A stretch of 64,000 bases of DNA from Nageia nagi (lineage: Eukaryota; Pinophyta): contig JBITNC010000001.1 in NCBI GenBank assembly GCA_050084985.1, positions 18,538,001 to 18,602,000 on the forward strand, written 5' to 3'. The position numbers were made by a program, and so were the translations under genes. Position 1 is the stretch's first letter. Each line of letters begins with the position of its first letter. The notes under the pieces are model-generated. The model saw only the letters and a program-made list of their open reading frames with translations. It was not told where the DNA came from and ran no database searches. Below, in pieces: positions 37,800 to 49,390 of this stretch.

Positions 37800-40375
37800 T
37801 TAAAATTTACTTGTTCTCCTATCTTATTGGTTCGAAAGAAGGATGGATCCTAGCATATGTGCATTGACTTTCAAGCTCTCAATAAAATCATGATGAAAGA
37901 TAAGTTCCCTATTCCTATCATTGATAAATTGATAGATGAATCACATGGTGTCATCTCCAAATTAGATTTGTGATTGGGCTATCATCAAATTCGGTTCCAT
38001 GAAGAGGATATTCCAAAAGTAGCCTTTTGCACACATGAAGGTTATTATGAATTTTTGATGATGCCATTCAGCCTTACCAATGCTTCTTCAACATTTCAAA
38101 GATTGATGAAGTAGGTATTCTAAACCTAACTTAAAAAATTTGTTTTGGTTTTCTTTGATGATATTTTGATCTACAACAAAACTTTGGAGGACCATCTAGC
38201 TCACCTAGATCAAACTCTGTAAACACTTTAAGATAATCAATTATATGCTAAGCATTTAAAATGTTCTTTTGGATAGTAAGAGGTTGAATATCTTGGACAT
38301 ATCATCTTATAGGAAGGTACCAAAGTTGATTCCTAGAAAATTGTAGATATGAAAAGTTGGTTGTTACCTAAATCCCTCAAGGGGTTACATGGCTTCCTTA
38401 GATTGACAAGCTACTACCACAAGTTTGTGAAGGATTATGGAAAGATTGCTACCTTTCTCATAGCCTTACTCAAGAAAGACTCTTTTAAGTGGTCCCCCAT
38501 TACAGAGGAATCATTTTGTAAATTAAAATAGGCCATATATGCCACCCAATTTTGTACGTACCCAATTTTTCTAAAATATTCATATTTGAGAGTGATGCTT
38601 TGGGAGTAGGGATCGATGCAATCCTAATGCAAGAAGGTAGACCCTTAGCTTTTACTAGCAAGGAATTTTTGGGCTACAATTTGGCCAAATCAATATATGA
38701 AAAAGAAATGATGTCCATTATTCATGCTATTCAAAGGTGGCAACCACATATCATAGGTATACATTTCATCATTCGTACAGATCATCATATCCTAAAGTAT
38801 TTTATGGAGCAAAGAATTTTGACCTAAGAGAAATAAAAATGGGTGACTAAATTATTAGGATATGGAAATGAGATAGTGTATCAAAAGGGGCAATAAAATA
38901 TAGTGGTGTATGCCCTTTCATAAAAATTTGAAGAATCGATAACTCTCTAAGCAATATTCTCTTTGATTCCTAGTTGGATAGAGCAAGTTAAACAAGAGTG
39001 GTCCCAAGATGAATCTACTCAATCATTAATCAATAAAAATTCATATTAAACCTAATACCAATCCTAATATCTCTTAGTAGGATGGGATCCTACCCTTCAA
39101 GACCTAAATTGACATTCTACCTCCCACATATGCATGTTGAGAAATGATACTCAAAGACCTACAATCTACACCATTAGTGGGACATTCAGGGTTTCTCAAG
39201 ACTTACAAAAGAGTCGTTCAATATTTTTACTATATAAGTATGAAATAAGATATTAAGAGATTTATTGCTAAATATGATGTACTTTATTAATGCTAGAAGG
39301 GGGAGATAGTTGACACTCTAGGATTGCTCTAGCTCTTGCCCATTCCTACTCACACTTGGATTGGTATTTCGATAGATTTCATCAAGGGCCTTCCAAGGTA
39401 TCATGGCAAATTTGTTATCATGGTGGTGGTCGATAGGTTGTCCAAATGTGCACATTTTTTTCCTAGCTCATCTATTCAAAGCTATCAATGTGGCCTAGTT
39501 TTTCATTGATAATGTTTTGAAACTCCATGGTATGCCATCTACCATAGTCAACGATCGAGACACAACCTTCACCAATAATGTTTGGAAGGAATTTTTCAAG
39601 CTTCAAGGAACCCAAATCAACATGATTTTTGCATATCATCCCTAGACCGATGGTCAGACATAAATTATTAATAAGTTCATATAGACTTATTTACATTTTT
39701 TTTGCATATGCACAACCAATTCATTAGATTAGGTGGCTAACCTTGGAATAATGGTGGTATAACACTTCATATCATATGGTTATCAAAATGACCCCATATG
39801 AAGCATTATATGGGAATACACCATCCACTATATCCTCTTATGTTCTAGGCAACATAAATGTTTAGGCGGTTAATATAGAATTAACCAATTGGGTGGATAT
39901 TCTTCATCTTTTATAGGAAAATTTGCAGATTACTCAACATCGAATGAAACAATAGGTTGATCAACAAAGAGTATTCTAATAAGGAGATAGGGTATTTTTG
40001 TGGCTTCAACCATATCATTAGTAATCTCTTAAACATAAAGGATCTTAGAAATTAGCTCCAAAATTCTAAATGCACTACAAAATTCTCTAATGCATTGGAC
40101 CAATTGCATATAAGTTGGAGTTACCAACCTCCTCTAAGATTCACCTAGTCTTTCATGTCTCATGTCTTAAGAACGTGTTGGGATCAAATGTTTAGACTCA
40201 AATAGACTTGATAGAGTTTATGAATGAGGGGGCCATCAAGATGAAACTTGAAGTAGTTCTTGAACAACATACTCATCAGCTTTGTAATCAGAGCATCACT
40301 AAAGTTCTTATCTAGTGGCATGACTTAGCAACTGAAGATGCAACTTGGCATGTTAGGATCCCATATCCTAACATT
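37800..40375 (+). pseudogene. Decayed Ty3/gypsy pol (RT, RNase H, integrase)
   Basis: RT traces at 37830-38340 include [47 protein letters not shown] and the FFDDILIYN active site. Connection and RNase H follow (38349-38827: FLRLTSYYHKFVKDYGKIA, FESDALGVGIDAILMQEGRP, YEKEMMSIIHAI and RTDHHILKYFM). Integrase traces lie at 39360-39670 ([35 protein letters not shown]). Just before 40350 there is a chromodomain-like EDATWHV. Dozens of stops and frameshifts are present and gag and LTRs were not identified. It is distinct from the intronic chromovirus and on the opposite strand. Confidence 0.85.
40351..40373. repeat. Perfect 9-bp inverted repeat with 5-base loop
   Basis: TGTTAGGAT and ATCCTAACA flank CCCAT. 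It lies exactly where the coding trace of the gypsy pol ends, so it may mark the start of a 3' LTR (TG start). The absence of a polypurine tract before it argues against that. Confidence 0.6.
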
Positions 40376-40786
40376 TAATTAGGTTTAATTATGATTAATA
40401 TTTATTTTAATTATCAAATTATACTAACTTGTTATGTAAACCATAATATTTTGTAAGGTGAATCACCAATTTGAATTAAACCACCAATTAGGGTTAGGGT
40501 AGGAAGTCTATAAATATGTGCATGAGGGGTAAAGAGAGGAATATGGAAAACCAATTATCTTTTGAGTTGTAAAGATTAAGTCACCTCAAAGTGGCCTATG
40601 ATTCCTATTGCTATTAGTAAAGTTATTATGTTATGTTATTTGGTTATTAATCTAAGCGCATTGTTCTAATTACTTTACTTGTATTTTTAATCTATGGTTA
40701 TTTCATATTGTAATCTTTCCCTTGGTATTTGGGATAAAATCCCTTTTCAATTATGCTATGTTCTTAACTTATGTCTATGATATGAT
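40374..40786. other. Flank between gypsy relic and copia insertion, no gene seen
   Basis: AT-rich sequence with a TATA-like TCTATAAATATG at about 40509. It could be LTR of the gypsy relic interrupted by the copia insertion at 40791, continuing at 49983, but no second copy is present to prove it. Confidence 0.4.
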
Positions 40787-40791
40787 TTTGA

Positions 40792-41288
40792 TGTTGGAAT
40801 TAACCTAGATCTAATTCCTAAGGTCCAAGACTATAGAAAGCTCAATCACATTCAATATGTAACATCTACAAGCTACTAACTCATCACACAATATAACACC
40901 ATGTAATGTGGTTCCTCCCTCCTTGGGAGTACATCCACAACTAGCTCTCTTATTCTCAACTATGCCTCTTACAACTATTCTCTTGCTCTCTCCTACACAA
41001 CCAAGTAGAGTAATCTTACTCAAAACTTAGATATGTTACAATAGGAGAGGCCCTCTATTTATAGCTTGAGAGCACCTCCCTAACCTCCCTTTAACCCAAG
41101 GGTAAGGTTAGGGTTACAATAAATGTGTGACCTAACTTTCACCTACCAACTAACCCCATGGTTAGGTCAAAGTCCACACATAATAAAGAATTCAATTAAT
41201 CCCTTAAGGTATCTACATATCCTTTAAGTGATTAATTGAATTTACAAGGAGTTTAGGAATTCACAATATTTCATTACAAATTCTAACA
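40792..41288 (-). repeat. 3' LTR of the copia element (497 bp)
   Basis: Starts TGTTGGAATTAACC and ends AATTCTAACA on the plus strand. It appears identical to 49486-49982. The 70-codon minus-strand frame inside occurs in both copies and is not considered a gene. Confidence 0.96.
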
Positions 41289-41301
41289 CTCCCCCTTAAT
41301 G
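41289..41301 (-). other. Polypurine tract of the copia element
   Basis: The minus strand reads CATTAAGGGGGAG immediately before the 3' LTR start TGTTAGAA, the expected plus-strand primer position. Confidence 0.85.
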
Positions 41302-41722
41302 TAATATTTGGATAGAGCGTAGAAGAGAGAAGAGAGAGAGAGTAAGAGAGAGTTCTCCTCCATAGAGATACAAGTGGAGATGAGAACATTTACATATTTG
41401 AGAATCTTTTTGAGAACTAGTATGAGACTCACTACATTACCATTTGACAAAAAATGGTTTACAATACAATCATTAACCACAACTGGTTTCACTGTACATA
41501 GTAGTCGATCAACTTTAAGCTGACATGTGAGTCTCCATGAGCTTGCTTTCACAAGGTGAGTAACCTGCATTTCTAAAGGAGATCCTGCATGCTACAAGCA
41601 ACTCATGAACAAAATTAGTTAGATGCATCATATATTCAAATAAGAGAATCAAATAATGCCATCTTATAAATAACTGATCAATGGTGCACTATGAGTCATC
41701 ACGGAGATGCCAAGCCATCACT

Positions 41723-42430
41723 CATAGTCACTTGTTGTTATATAGACATGTGTTGATTATTAATAGAGCATAAAAAATTGTACAACGAGTTTCTCACGCA
41801 GAGCAAACTCACCACGGAGGTATAGAATGTACAACAAGTTCCTCATGCAGAGCCATAGTCACTTGTTGTTATATAGACATGTGTTGATTATTAATAGAGC
41901 ATAAAAAATTGTACAACGAGTTTCTCACGCAGAGCAAACTCACCACGGAGGTATAGAATGTACAACAAGTTCCTCATGCAGAGCGAACTTACCACTGAGG
42001 TATATTAATTATATGCTCAAAAATTGTACAACGAGTTTCTCACGCAGAGCAAACTCACCACGGAGGTATAGAATGTACAACAAGTTTGTCACGCAGAGCA
42101 AACTTACCACGGAGGTGTAAAATAGAGCAAAAAATTGTACAACGAGTTTCTCACGCAGAGCAAACTCACCACGGAGGTCTGGAATGTACAACAAGTTCCT
42201 CACATAGAGCGAACTAACCACAGAGGTATATAAATTATATGCTCAAAAATTGTACAACAAGTTTGTCACGCAGAGCAAACTTACCACGGAGGTGTAAAAT
42301 GTACAACAAGTTTGTCACGCAGAGCAAACTTACCACGGAGGTGTAAAATAATCAACACTATATAACAATAGTTGTACAACGAGTTTCTCACGCAGAGCAA
42401 ACTCACCACGGAGGTCTGGAATGTACAACA
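41723..42430. repeat. ~49-bp tandem repeat family in the 3' untranslated part of the copia element
   Basis: About eleven copies start with GTACAAC(G/A)AGTTTCTCACG and contain CAGAGCAAACTCACCACGG. Starts lie at 41782, 41830, 41911, 41960, 42025, 42074, 42137, 42186, 42252, 42300 and 42374. Spacing is 48-49 bases, or 62-74 where a short AT-rich linker (ATGCTCAAAAATT) is included. A larger 131-base block is duplicated exactly at 41723-41853 and 41854-41984. Diverged copies of the same unit occur in the older derivative at 57925 and 60035, so the repeat belongs to the family and is not unique to this copy. Confidence 0.93.
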
Positions 42431-42474
42431 AAAAGAAGCCTCTTAGAGGTGAAGTTGTCATCACTAACAAAAGT

Positions 42475-45400
42475 TCAAGCTTCACTCCCCCTTGAGGGCA
42501 ACTTCACCAACCCGAGAGAATCCCTAAGCTTGCTGAACTGAGCTTCAGGAAGGGGCTTGGTGAACAAATCAGCGGAGTTTTCAGTAGATGGACAATACTG
42601 CAAGTGTATGATGTCATCTAGAACCTTCTCCCTGATAAAATGGGCTTGGATTTCCACATGCTTGGTTCTCTGATGAAACACAGGATTCTTAGCCAAGGAG
42701 ATAGCCGATTGATTGTCTGAAGAAATAAGAGATGGGTCATTTTGCTTATACCCAATTTCATTCAGAAGATGCCTTAGCCAAATAGCTTCTTGAGCGGCAA
42801 CAGACATGGCTCGATATTCAGCTTCGGTGGTAGAAAGAGTCACTGTAGGTTGCTTCTTGGAGGCCCAAGAGATAGCACCTGAACCAATGCTGAACACATA
42901 TGCAGAGGTTGACTTTCTATCATCTCTATCTCCCCCATAATCAGAATCGGAGAACCCTGAGAGAACAATCGAGGGCACTTTGGAATATTTAAGAGCAAGA
43001 TCCTTAGTCCCTGCCACATACCTCAAGATTTGCTTAACAGCGTTGAGGTGCTCAACATATGGTTTTTGCATGAATCGTGCCATCAGATTCACTGCAAAGG
43101 CAATATCAGGCCGAGAGATAGTCAAATACAGAAGACTACCGATCAATTGTCTATAGGCTGTAGCATCAGCCAACTGAGAATCTGAGCTCAGTGATACAAT
43201 GATTCCAGGAGAAACAGGTATTGCAGCATATCGACACTCCTCCATTCCAAACTTTTGCAAGATGTCTGATATATACTTAGATTGACTAAGATAAGTACAA
43301 TCTTTATATTGGTATACTTGCATCCCAAGATAGTAATGCAATAGACCTAAATCAGTCATTTCAAATGTTGCCTTGAGTTTGGATATGCACGCTTGGATGA
43401 TTGCAATATTATTGCCAGTTATAAGAAGATCATCCACATAAAGGAGAATTAAGACCACGTCTTTTCCCTGATTGAGTACATAGAGATCTGAGTCTGAGAA
43501 GCACTTGGAAAAACCAATATCTGCAAAGAATCCTGAAATTTGCTTGTACCATGCTCTAGGTGCTTGCTTAAGTCCATACAAAGACTTCGTGAGTTTGCAC
43601 ACAAGAGACTCTTTTCCTTCTGGACTAAACCCTTCTGGTTGATTCATGTAGAGTTCAACATCCAAGTCACCATTGAGAAAGGCACTCTTGACATCAAGTT
43701 GAAAAACTTTCCAACCTTGAGCTGCAGAAAGAGCAAGGATGATCCTAACAGTAGGCATCTTGGCCACAGGAGCAAAGGTTTCCTCATAATCAATGCCATA
43801 TTGCTGAGCGAATCCTTTGGCCACTAACCTTGCTTTGTATTTCTCAATTTCTCCATTAGAATTGTACTTAACCTTGTATATCCATTTATTTCCAATCACA
43901 TTTTTCGCATTGGGATAAGGAACCAAATCCCAAGTTTCATTTTTCATGAGCGCCTCATACTCAACTTTCATAGCATCCATCCAGCACTCTTGCTTAGAAG
44001 CTTCTTTGAAAGTTGATGGCTCATTCATATTATCAATTTTGGCAAATAAGGATTTGTTCAAGGTCATACTTCTTGTAATTCTCTGAGCTGGAGAATTTTG
44101 CTCTTGTGGTGACTTCTCTACATTATCATCCAACCAGTTAGGAGCAGGTGAAGAATCATCTGAAACAGATACCTCATCATGAGAAGGCGAATCCTCAGGA
44201 AGTTCATTGAACTTGACATCCCTAGAAACAAAGACTGTTTTATGGGTTGAGGAGTAGAGCCTGTAACCTCTATGCTGATTATCATACCCCACAAAGATGC
44301 ATTTTTCTGATCTGTGATCCAACTTCTTCCTTTTCTCTGAAGTAATGAAGGCAAATGCATCACACCCAAAGACCCTGAAGTGTGAGATATTAGGTTTCTT
44401 TCCTGTCCATGCTTCATATGGAGTTTTACCTTCAACTGCTTTAGTAGGACACCGATTTAGGGTGTGAATAGCAGTGTGAACAGCTTCACCCCATAAGAAA
44501 CTAGGAAGGTTACCCAACATGCACCTTGCCATTTCCATAATGGTGCGATTCTTTCTTTCAGCAACTCCATTTTGCTGAGGGGTGTAAGGGATAGTGAATT
44601 GTCGCTTGATCCCATGTTTAACACAATAGTCGTTAAACTCATTGCTATTATATTCACCCCCATTATCAGATCTTAGCATCTTGATCTTGAAATCAGTTTG
44701 ATTTTCAACAAGTGCCTTGAAATCTTTGAACCTGTCAAAAGTTTGATCCTTGTGCTCAAGTAGATAACCAAATGTCATCCTACTGAAATCATCAATGAAG
44801 GTCAGAACATAAGAAGCTCCCCCTAGGGACTTAGTCTGGAACGGACCCATCAAATCTGAATGCACAAGCTGAAGAGGACGAGAAGCTCGAGTTGCTTTAT
44901 CTTTGTCAAACTTTTGCCTATTCATCTTTCCAAGAATGCACCTTTCACAAAGACCAATTGTGGGTGTAATATTAGGTAAACCTTCCACAAGTTCATGATT
45001 TTTCATATCTTGAATACTCTTGTGGTTAAGGTGCCCTAATCGATGATGCCAAAGATTGCCCTTTGAACAGACATTTGCAGCAAGACATATCTTTGTAGGA
45101 ACTTGATCCACGATATAAAGGTCATCTTTTATGGATCCTTTCATGAAAGTGGCAAGTCCTTTCTTAATGCACCAGGAGTGTGAGGTAAACTCAAATGAGT
45201 ATCCTTTCCTTGTAATCTGAATTACTGAGATAAGATTCATCCTTAGTTTAGGTACATAGAAGACATTATCTAGAACCTTTCCATGAATCTTCACACTCCC
45301 TATTCCTTGAATATCAAGCACTGTATTATCACCAATCACAACTGCGTCCTTTTGGTACTTATGAAAGTTTTCAAACTTATCCTTTTCATAACACATGTGA

Positions 45401-46395
45401 TTAGTGCATCCTGAATCAACAATCCAATCATCTGAAATAGTTTGAGTCGTAGAGTAGAAGGCAACAGAAGCAGCATGCTTGTTCTTCTTTGTATTATTGA
45501 AATGTTTCACATTTGCATGTCCCTTGCCTTTTTGAGCATATTTCTTTTTGCGACAATCATACTCTTTGTGACCAAAGATGCCACAAAAGTTACAATTTCC
45601 ATCAAACTTTTCTGTAGGTGTTGGATTGCTTGATCCAGCTTTATCATTCCTGTGCCTGTAGTTGCCATGATTGTTGTTGTTGTTGCCCTTTTTCTCATAC
45701 TTTCTGAAGGAGGATGAGGATTTGTTATCTTTGTAATGTTTGAACTTCTTCTTGAAAGGAGTTTTAGTTGCTCCTAGAGCAATATGATTGTCCTTTTGAG
45801 AAGGGTTCAACATTTTCTTATTCAACGTTTCCTCATGCTTCAGAAGGAGTCTAGAGAGGTTGTCAAGTGAGATGACATCTTCTTCATCATCGAGCCTTGT
45901 TTCCATAACTGTGACAAAGTTGCTGAACTTTGAAGTAAGGCTTTGTAGAATGATGAAGACCATGAACTCATCATTGATCCAGTTGCATCCACAACCAACC
46001 AGTTGTGTCCTGAGGTCAATGATTTTGTTTAAGTAGATGGAGGCACTTTCATCTTCACTTTGTCGATACTGCAACAACTTTTGTAGAATGGTAAACCTCC
46101 TTGAAAATTTGGACCCAAGGTAGATTTTCTTTAACCGATCCCAAGCTTCCTTTGCTGAAGTTGATGAAGAAATCATGAGAAGGACATCATCTGAAACTGC
46201 ACGGTATATCATAGAAGTTGCTAACTCATTCTTTGAGTTGTATACTTCAAGAGCCTTCTCATCGGTAGGAGCAACCGCATCTTCACTAACTGTCTGCCAC
46301 AGTTTTCTTGCTTGTAACTCTGCTTTCATACGTGGTTCCCATATTCCAAAGTTGGAACCATCGAGTATGTGCTTGGGAACGAAGGTTTCAACCAT
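42475..46395 (-). CDS. Ty1/copia gag-pol polyprotein, intact (1306 aa)
   Basis: ATG at 46395 (MVETFVPKHILDGSNFGIWE); the nine codons upstream begin only with TTG. Domains with approximate residues: gag of the UBN2/DUF4219 kind (1-200); zinc knuckle CNFCGIFGHKEYDC (~267); protease WIVDSGCTNHM (~323); GAG-pre-integrase LWHHRLGHLNHKS (~445); integrase with HSDLMGPF, LRSDNGGEY and QQNGVAERKNRT (D-D-E, ~510-615); RT from NKWIYKVKYN through LDVKSAFLNGDL to LLYVDDLLITGN (~830-990); RNase H FSDSDYGGDRDDRKST and STTEAEYRAM (~1150-1190). It ends with the usual SADLFTKPLP. All catalytic residues I can check are present, and the length is normal for a single-frame copia polyprotein. Confidence 0.97.
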   Translation of the reverse strand: MVETFVPKHILDGSNFGIWEPRMKAELQARKLWQTVSEDAVAPTDEKALEVYNSKNELATSMIYRAVSDDVLLMISSSTSAKEAWDRLKKIYLGSKFSRRFTILQKLLQYRQSEDESASIYLNKIIDLRTQLVGCGCNWINDEFMVFIILQSLTSKFSNFVTVMETRLDDEEDVISLDNLSRLLLKHEETLNKKMLNPSQKDNHIALGATKTPFKKKFKHYKDNKSSSSFRKYEKKGNNNNNHGNYRHRNDKAGSSNPTPTEKFDGNCNFCGIFGHKEYDCRKKKYAQKGKGHANVKHFNNTKKNKHAASVAFYSTTQTISDDWIVDSGCTNHMCYEKDKFENFHKYQKDAVVIGDNTVLDIQGIGSVKIHGKVLDNVFYVPKLRMNLISVIQITRKGYSFEFTSHSWCIKKGLATFMKGSIKDDLYIVDQVPTKICLAANVCSKGNLWHHRLGHLNHKSIQDMKNHELVEGLPNITPTIGLCERCILGKMNRQKFDKDKATRASRPLQLVHSDLMGPFQTKSLGGASYVLTFIDDFSRMTFGYLLEHKDQTFDRFKDFKALVENQTDFKIKMLRSDNGGEYNSNEFNDYCVKHGIKRQFTIPYTPQQNGVAERKNRTIMEMARCMLGNLPSFLWGEAVHTAIHTLNRCPTKAVEGKTPYEAWTGKKPNISHFRVFGCDAFAFITSEKRKKLDHRSEKCIFVGYDNQHRGYRLYSSTHKTVFVSRDVKFNELPEDSPSHDEVSVSDDSSPAPNWLDDNVEKSPQEQNSPAQRITRSMTLNKSLFAKIDNMNEPSTFKEASKQECWMDAMKVEYEALMKNETWDLVPYPNAKNVIGNKWIYKVKYNSNGEIEKYKARLVAKGFAQQYGIDYEETFAPVAKMPTVRIILALSAAQGWKVFQLDVKSAFLNGDLDVELYMNQPEGFSPEGKESLVCKLTKSLYGLKQAPRAWYKQISGFFADIGFSKCFSDSDLYVLNQGKDVVLILLYVDDLLITGNNIAIIQACISKLKATFEMTDLGLLHYYLGMQVYQYKDCTYLSQSKYISDILQKFGMEECRYAAIPVSPGIIVSLSSDSQLADATAYRQLIGSLLYLTISRPDIAFAVNLMARFMQKPYVEHLNAVKQILRYVAGTKDLALKYSKVPSIVLSGFSDSDYGGDRDDRKSTSAYVFSIGSGAISWASKKQPTVTLSTTEAEYRAMSVAAQEAIWLRHLLNEIGYKQNDPSLISSDNQSAISLAKNPVFHQRTKHVEIQAHFIREKVLDDIIHLQYCPSTENSADLFTKPLPEAQFSKLRDSLGLVKLPSRGSEA

Positions 46396-48090
46396 TGCTA
46401 CAAAAAACAAATAAATATGCAATAAGAATGCAAACTTTTACAATTTTTCCATCTATACATATAAAACAACTAATAAGCAAACATGTCCCACATGTGTAAA
46501 CTCATTAACCACGATCCATAGAAGGATAAAGTTGGGGTTGTTTTCTTGTATAGAATTAGGCCTTCACCTGGATGCCCACACAAGAGGAGCCCAAGTACTA
46601 CCAGTCCTCAACCAGTTCACCTTGGTCAGTGATATACTCTCACAAGGAGAAGTACTTACTATTTTCCAAGGATCCGACGTATCTTGGACCGGCCATTTTA
46701 ATTATCTTGATTAAGGGTTTCAGTTTTCCTCCTAGGTTATCAGGATAATCCCTGAATGGACGTGCGGACATGTGGTATCACTACACACATGCCTGTCCAC
46801 CTAATAGAGTTATGTCCAATCCAACAGAGGTCTTAGGGGCAATTAAGACGGACTTACCACCACTCGGTTCTTCGGACTAAAAGGGCTCCAGTCTGCCCTG
46901 TCCTCACCTCATGGCTCCCCAAACAAGTCATGTTGTGGAAAATACGTGCGGATGTATTCATTTTAGGGGTTACTTTTCACATTTTTGCGTATTGCAAGTA
47001 TAAGCAAAGGTGCAAAAAATATAAAGTAAGGTGAAAAAATTACTCCATCCACACGAACTTGAAACCTTAAAAAGGCCAAAAAAAATTGAGTCCAATGGGT
47101 TTTGTTCTAACCCCTAAAGGACTTTTACATTGTTCATATTTTGCTCAAAGCACTTAATGAATTAAACATAAGAACTAAGTCCTACTTAGTATTTAATTCA
47201 TAACATGCATTGTATCATGACTTAAAAATTTAAGTAAGCATGCATCATGCATTAAAATTTAAGTCCTAAGCATACTTATGCATTCTTAACATTTAAGCAT
47301 ACTTATAACATGCATTCTATCATGACTTAAAAATTTACGTAAGCATGCATCATGCATTAGAAATTTAAGTCCTAAGCATGTTTTAGTCTTCAAATAAGAT
47401 ACATGCATCTAGATAAAATTTAAGTAAAAAATTTATACCAAGGCCCCCCCCTTTGTTACTTAAAGTTTTATCCTTAGAGAACCAATTTGTATGCTAAGAC
47501 TTGGCTTAGAAGGGATGCATTTTAAAAAAAATTCCCCCTTTTTTTTTTTTTTTGTACTTAAAAAAATAGCATACTTTAGACTAAAGTACTATGCATGTGC
47601 ACCTTTTAATTAAGCATTAAATTTGGAGGAGAAAATAAGATTTTATTTTAAGTACTCCTAAGTGCATGTAAGGGAGTAGGGATTTTTAGAGAACTTGAAA
47701 GGTGGAATAGGAGACCCATACCCCTAGTTTAAATGATTTTTAATGCTTTGTCCTAAGTCAATAATCCTTAAATGCTTAGTAGGTGAAAAAGATGACCCCC
47801 CCTTGTTTTTCACAAAAAAGACACGTTGCTTTTTAGAAGTGTAGGTGGTCAAAAAACCAAACTAAGGTATTTAAGAGGACTTGGAAGACTTGGAAGGAGG
47901 TGGACAGCCATCAACCTTGACTGTGTGAAGGAGGAGGACTTTCATGGAGGCTAAGAAGAGGACTGGATGGTGAGAGAAGAAGAAGGAAGCGTTGTGGCTC
48001 TGCAAGCTGGCGAGGGAGAGGAAGAGCTCAGTCGAGGGAGGAGGAAGACGCGGATCGGGTCAACTGAGCGGTTTGGGGCATGTCTTGCGT

Positions 48091-48896
48091 GCATATCCTG
48101 TGATCAGGCCAAGCGACGTTGTCTGCATCGTGGTCAAACAAATCACGTGGAACCTTCAACATCTCCGTTTTGTGGATATCCAGCGATCAGTGCAGTTGAT
48201 GAACCAGTGTCTGCATCATGCAAGCGAGAGGAGGAGAAGCATAGCCGACGTGAGGAGTATATCACTGGATGCAGGCCGCGAAGACCAGAGAGGAAGGAGG
48301 GAGCCATGTGAGGAGTTGGTGGGAGGAGCGCAGGCCGCGAAGACCAGCGAGGAAGGAGGGAGCCAGCGACGTCAGATGCTCATCGTATCCGGGTGGTGCC
48401 AATCCTACGATCAGGCCAAGTCTCGCACGTACGGGAGGAGGCGAGGAGAAGGCGGAGAGCTAGGAAGAGAGCTACGCGTGGGAAGGCCAACAGTGGTCTG
48501 CAGAAGGCATTCTGTCAAACAATTTCATTTTGTAACATATCCTGCGACCATGGCTGTCCAGGAAACTGTGACTGCATCAGGCATGTGGACAAACAACTCG
48601 TGTGCCTGCTCTTTCCATTGCAAAGTAGCCGTTTGGTGCATATCAAACAATTCGCGAGGGAGAGGTGATGGTACATGAAATTGATCGCAGTATAAGCACA
48701 TTAATGTTGGTAAAACATTTCAGTTGTCTCCACATTATACACAGCAAAAAAAAATGCAGTTTTACAATTCGTAGACTCTTTCCACATATCTATTTTTTTT
48801 TTGCATCTCCTGTAATCATTTCAGTTCATGAAACTTGTTGGCACCATGCATCACGTCGAAAGAAGGCTTCTCAGCATATCCTGCAAACTTTGCATC
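48091..48896 (-). repeat. Dispersed ~43-nt degenerate repeat in the copia leader, five to six copies
   Basis: On the minus strand a motif of the form GATGCAGaCAc-GTTtCaTgaAC-GC-TGATCgcAGGATATGC recurs. Copies lie at 48091-48129, 48174-48217, 48396-48428 (shorter), 48535-48578, 48803-48845 and partly at 48874-48896. The best conserved core is TGATC(A/G)CAGGATATGC. Spacing is irregular (about 80-270 bases), so this is an old, diverged repeat series and not a fresh tandem array. Confidence 0.75.
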
Positions 48897-49390
48897 TTGA
48901 CATGGCATTTCGAAATTTTAATTTTATTTGTCAACTGTATTATTTTGTCCCCCCAAAAAATTTTGAAAAATATATTAAAAAAAAAAACTTGTAAATAAAG
49001 TCCTCCACTTTACAATAACATATGTAAAAAATTTCACCTTCCTCCCTTTTTTTTTATGATATTTTTCACAAAAGACTATTTGAAAAATATTTTCAATAAG
49101 ATACTATCATAATATATTTTTGCTCACAAACAAAAAAAATTCATTTTCTTTGTACATTAAAATATATTACTAACATAAAATATTGTTAGTAAGAAGAGAG
49201 TAGCAAAAAATATATTATGGTATTTGAAGTTACTTTTGCTAAAACATTGAGTTAGCATAATCATACAAAATATAGTATCATAATGAACTTAGTTAAAGAA
49301 GGATAGAAGGTTATACCTTTGCAAACCTTTTACCTCACAATGAAGAATAGGATTAAGATCTCCAAATTTGACAAACTCCAAAATGTAGAA

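Noticed and set aside
40811-41023. 70-codon frame present in identical form at 40811-41023 and 49505-49717
   Set aside because: It is duplicated because it lies in the two LTRs; no sign of a protein product.
41782-42423. CRISPR-like regular repeats
   Set aside because: The units are mostly contiguous, without unique spacers, inside a retrotransposon of a plant nuclear genome.
46396-46422. Extra nine residues (HIYLFFVA...) before the copia polyprotein
   Set aside because: The frame opens with TTG there; the first ATG is at 46395 and begins the expected gag N terminus.
47992-48678. 228-codon plus-strand frame in the copia leader as a captured gene
   Set aside because: Arg/Gly/Glu-rich with internally repeated peptides, antisense to the element, no family resemblance; it is explained by GC-rich degenerate repeats.
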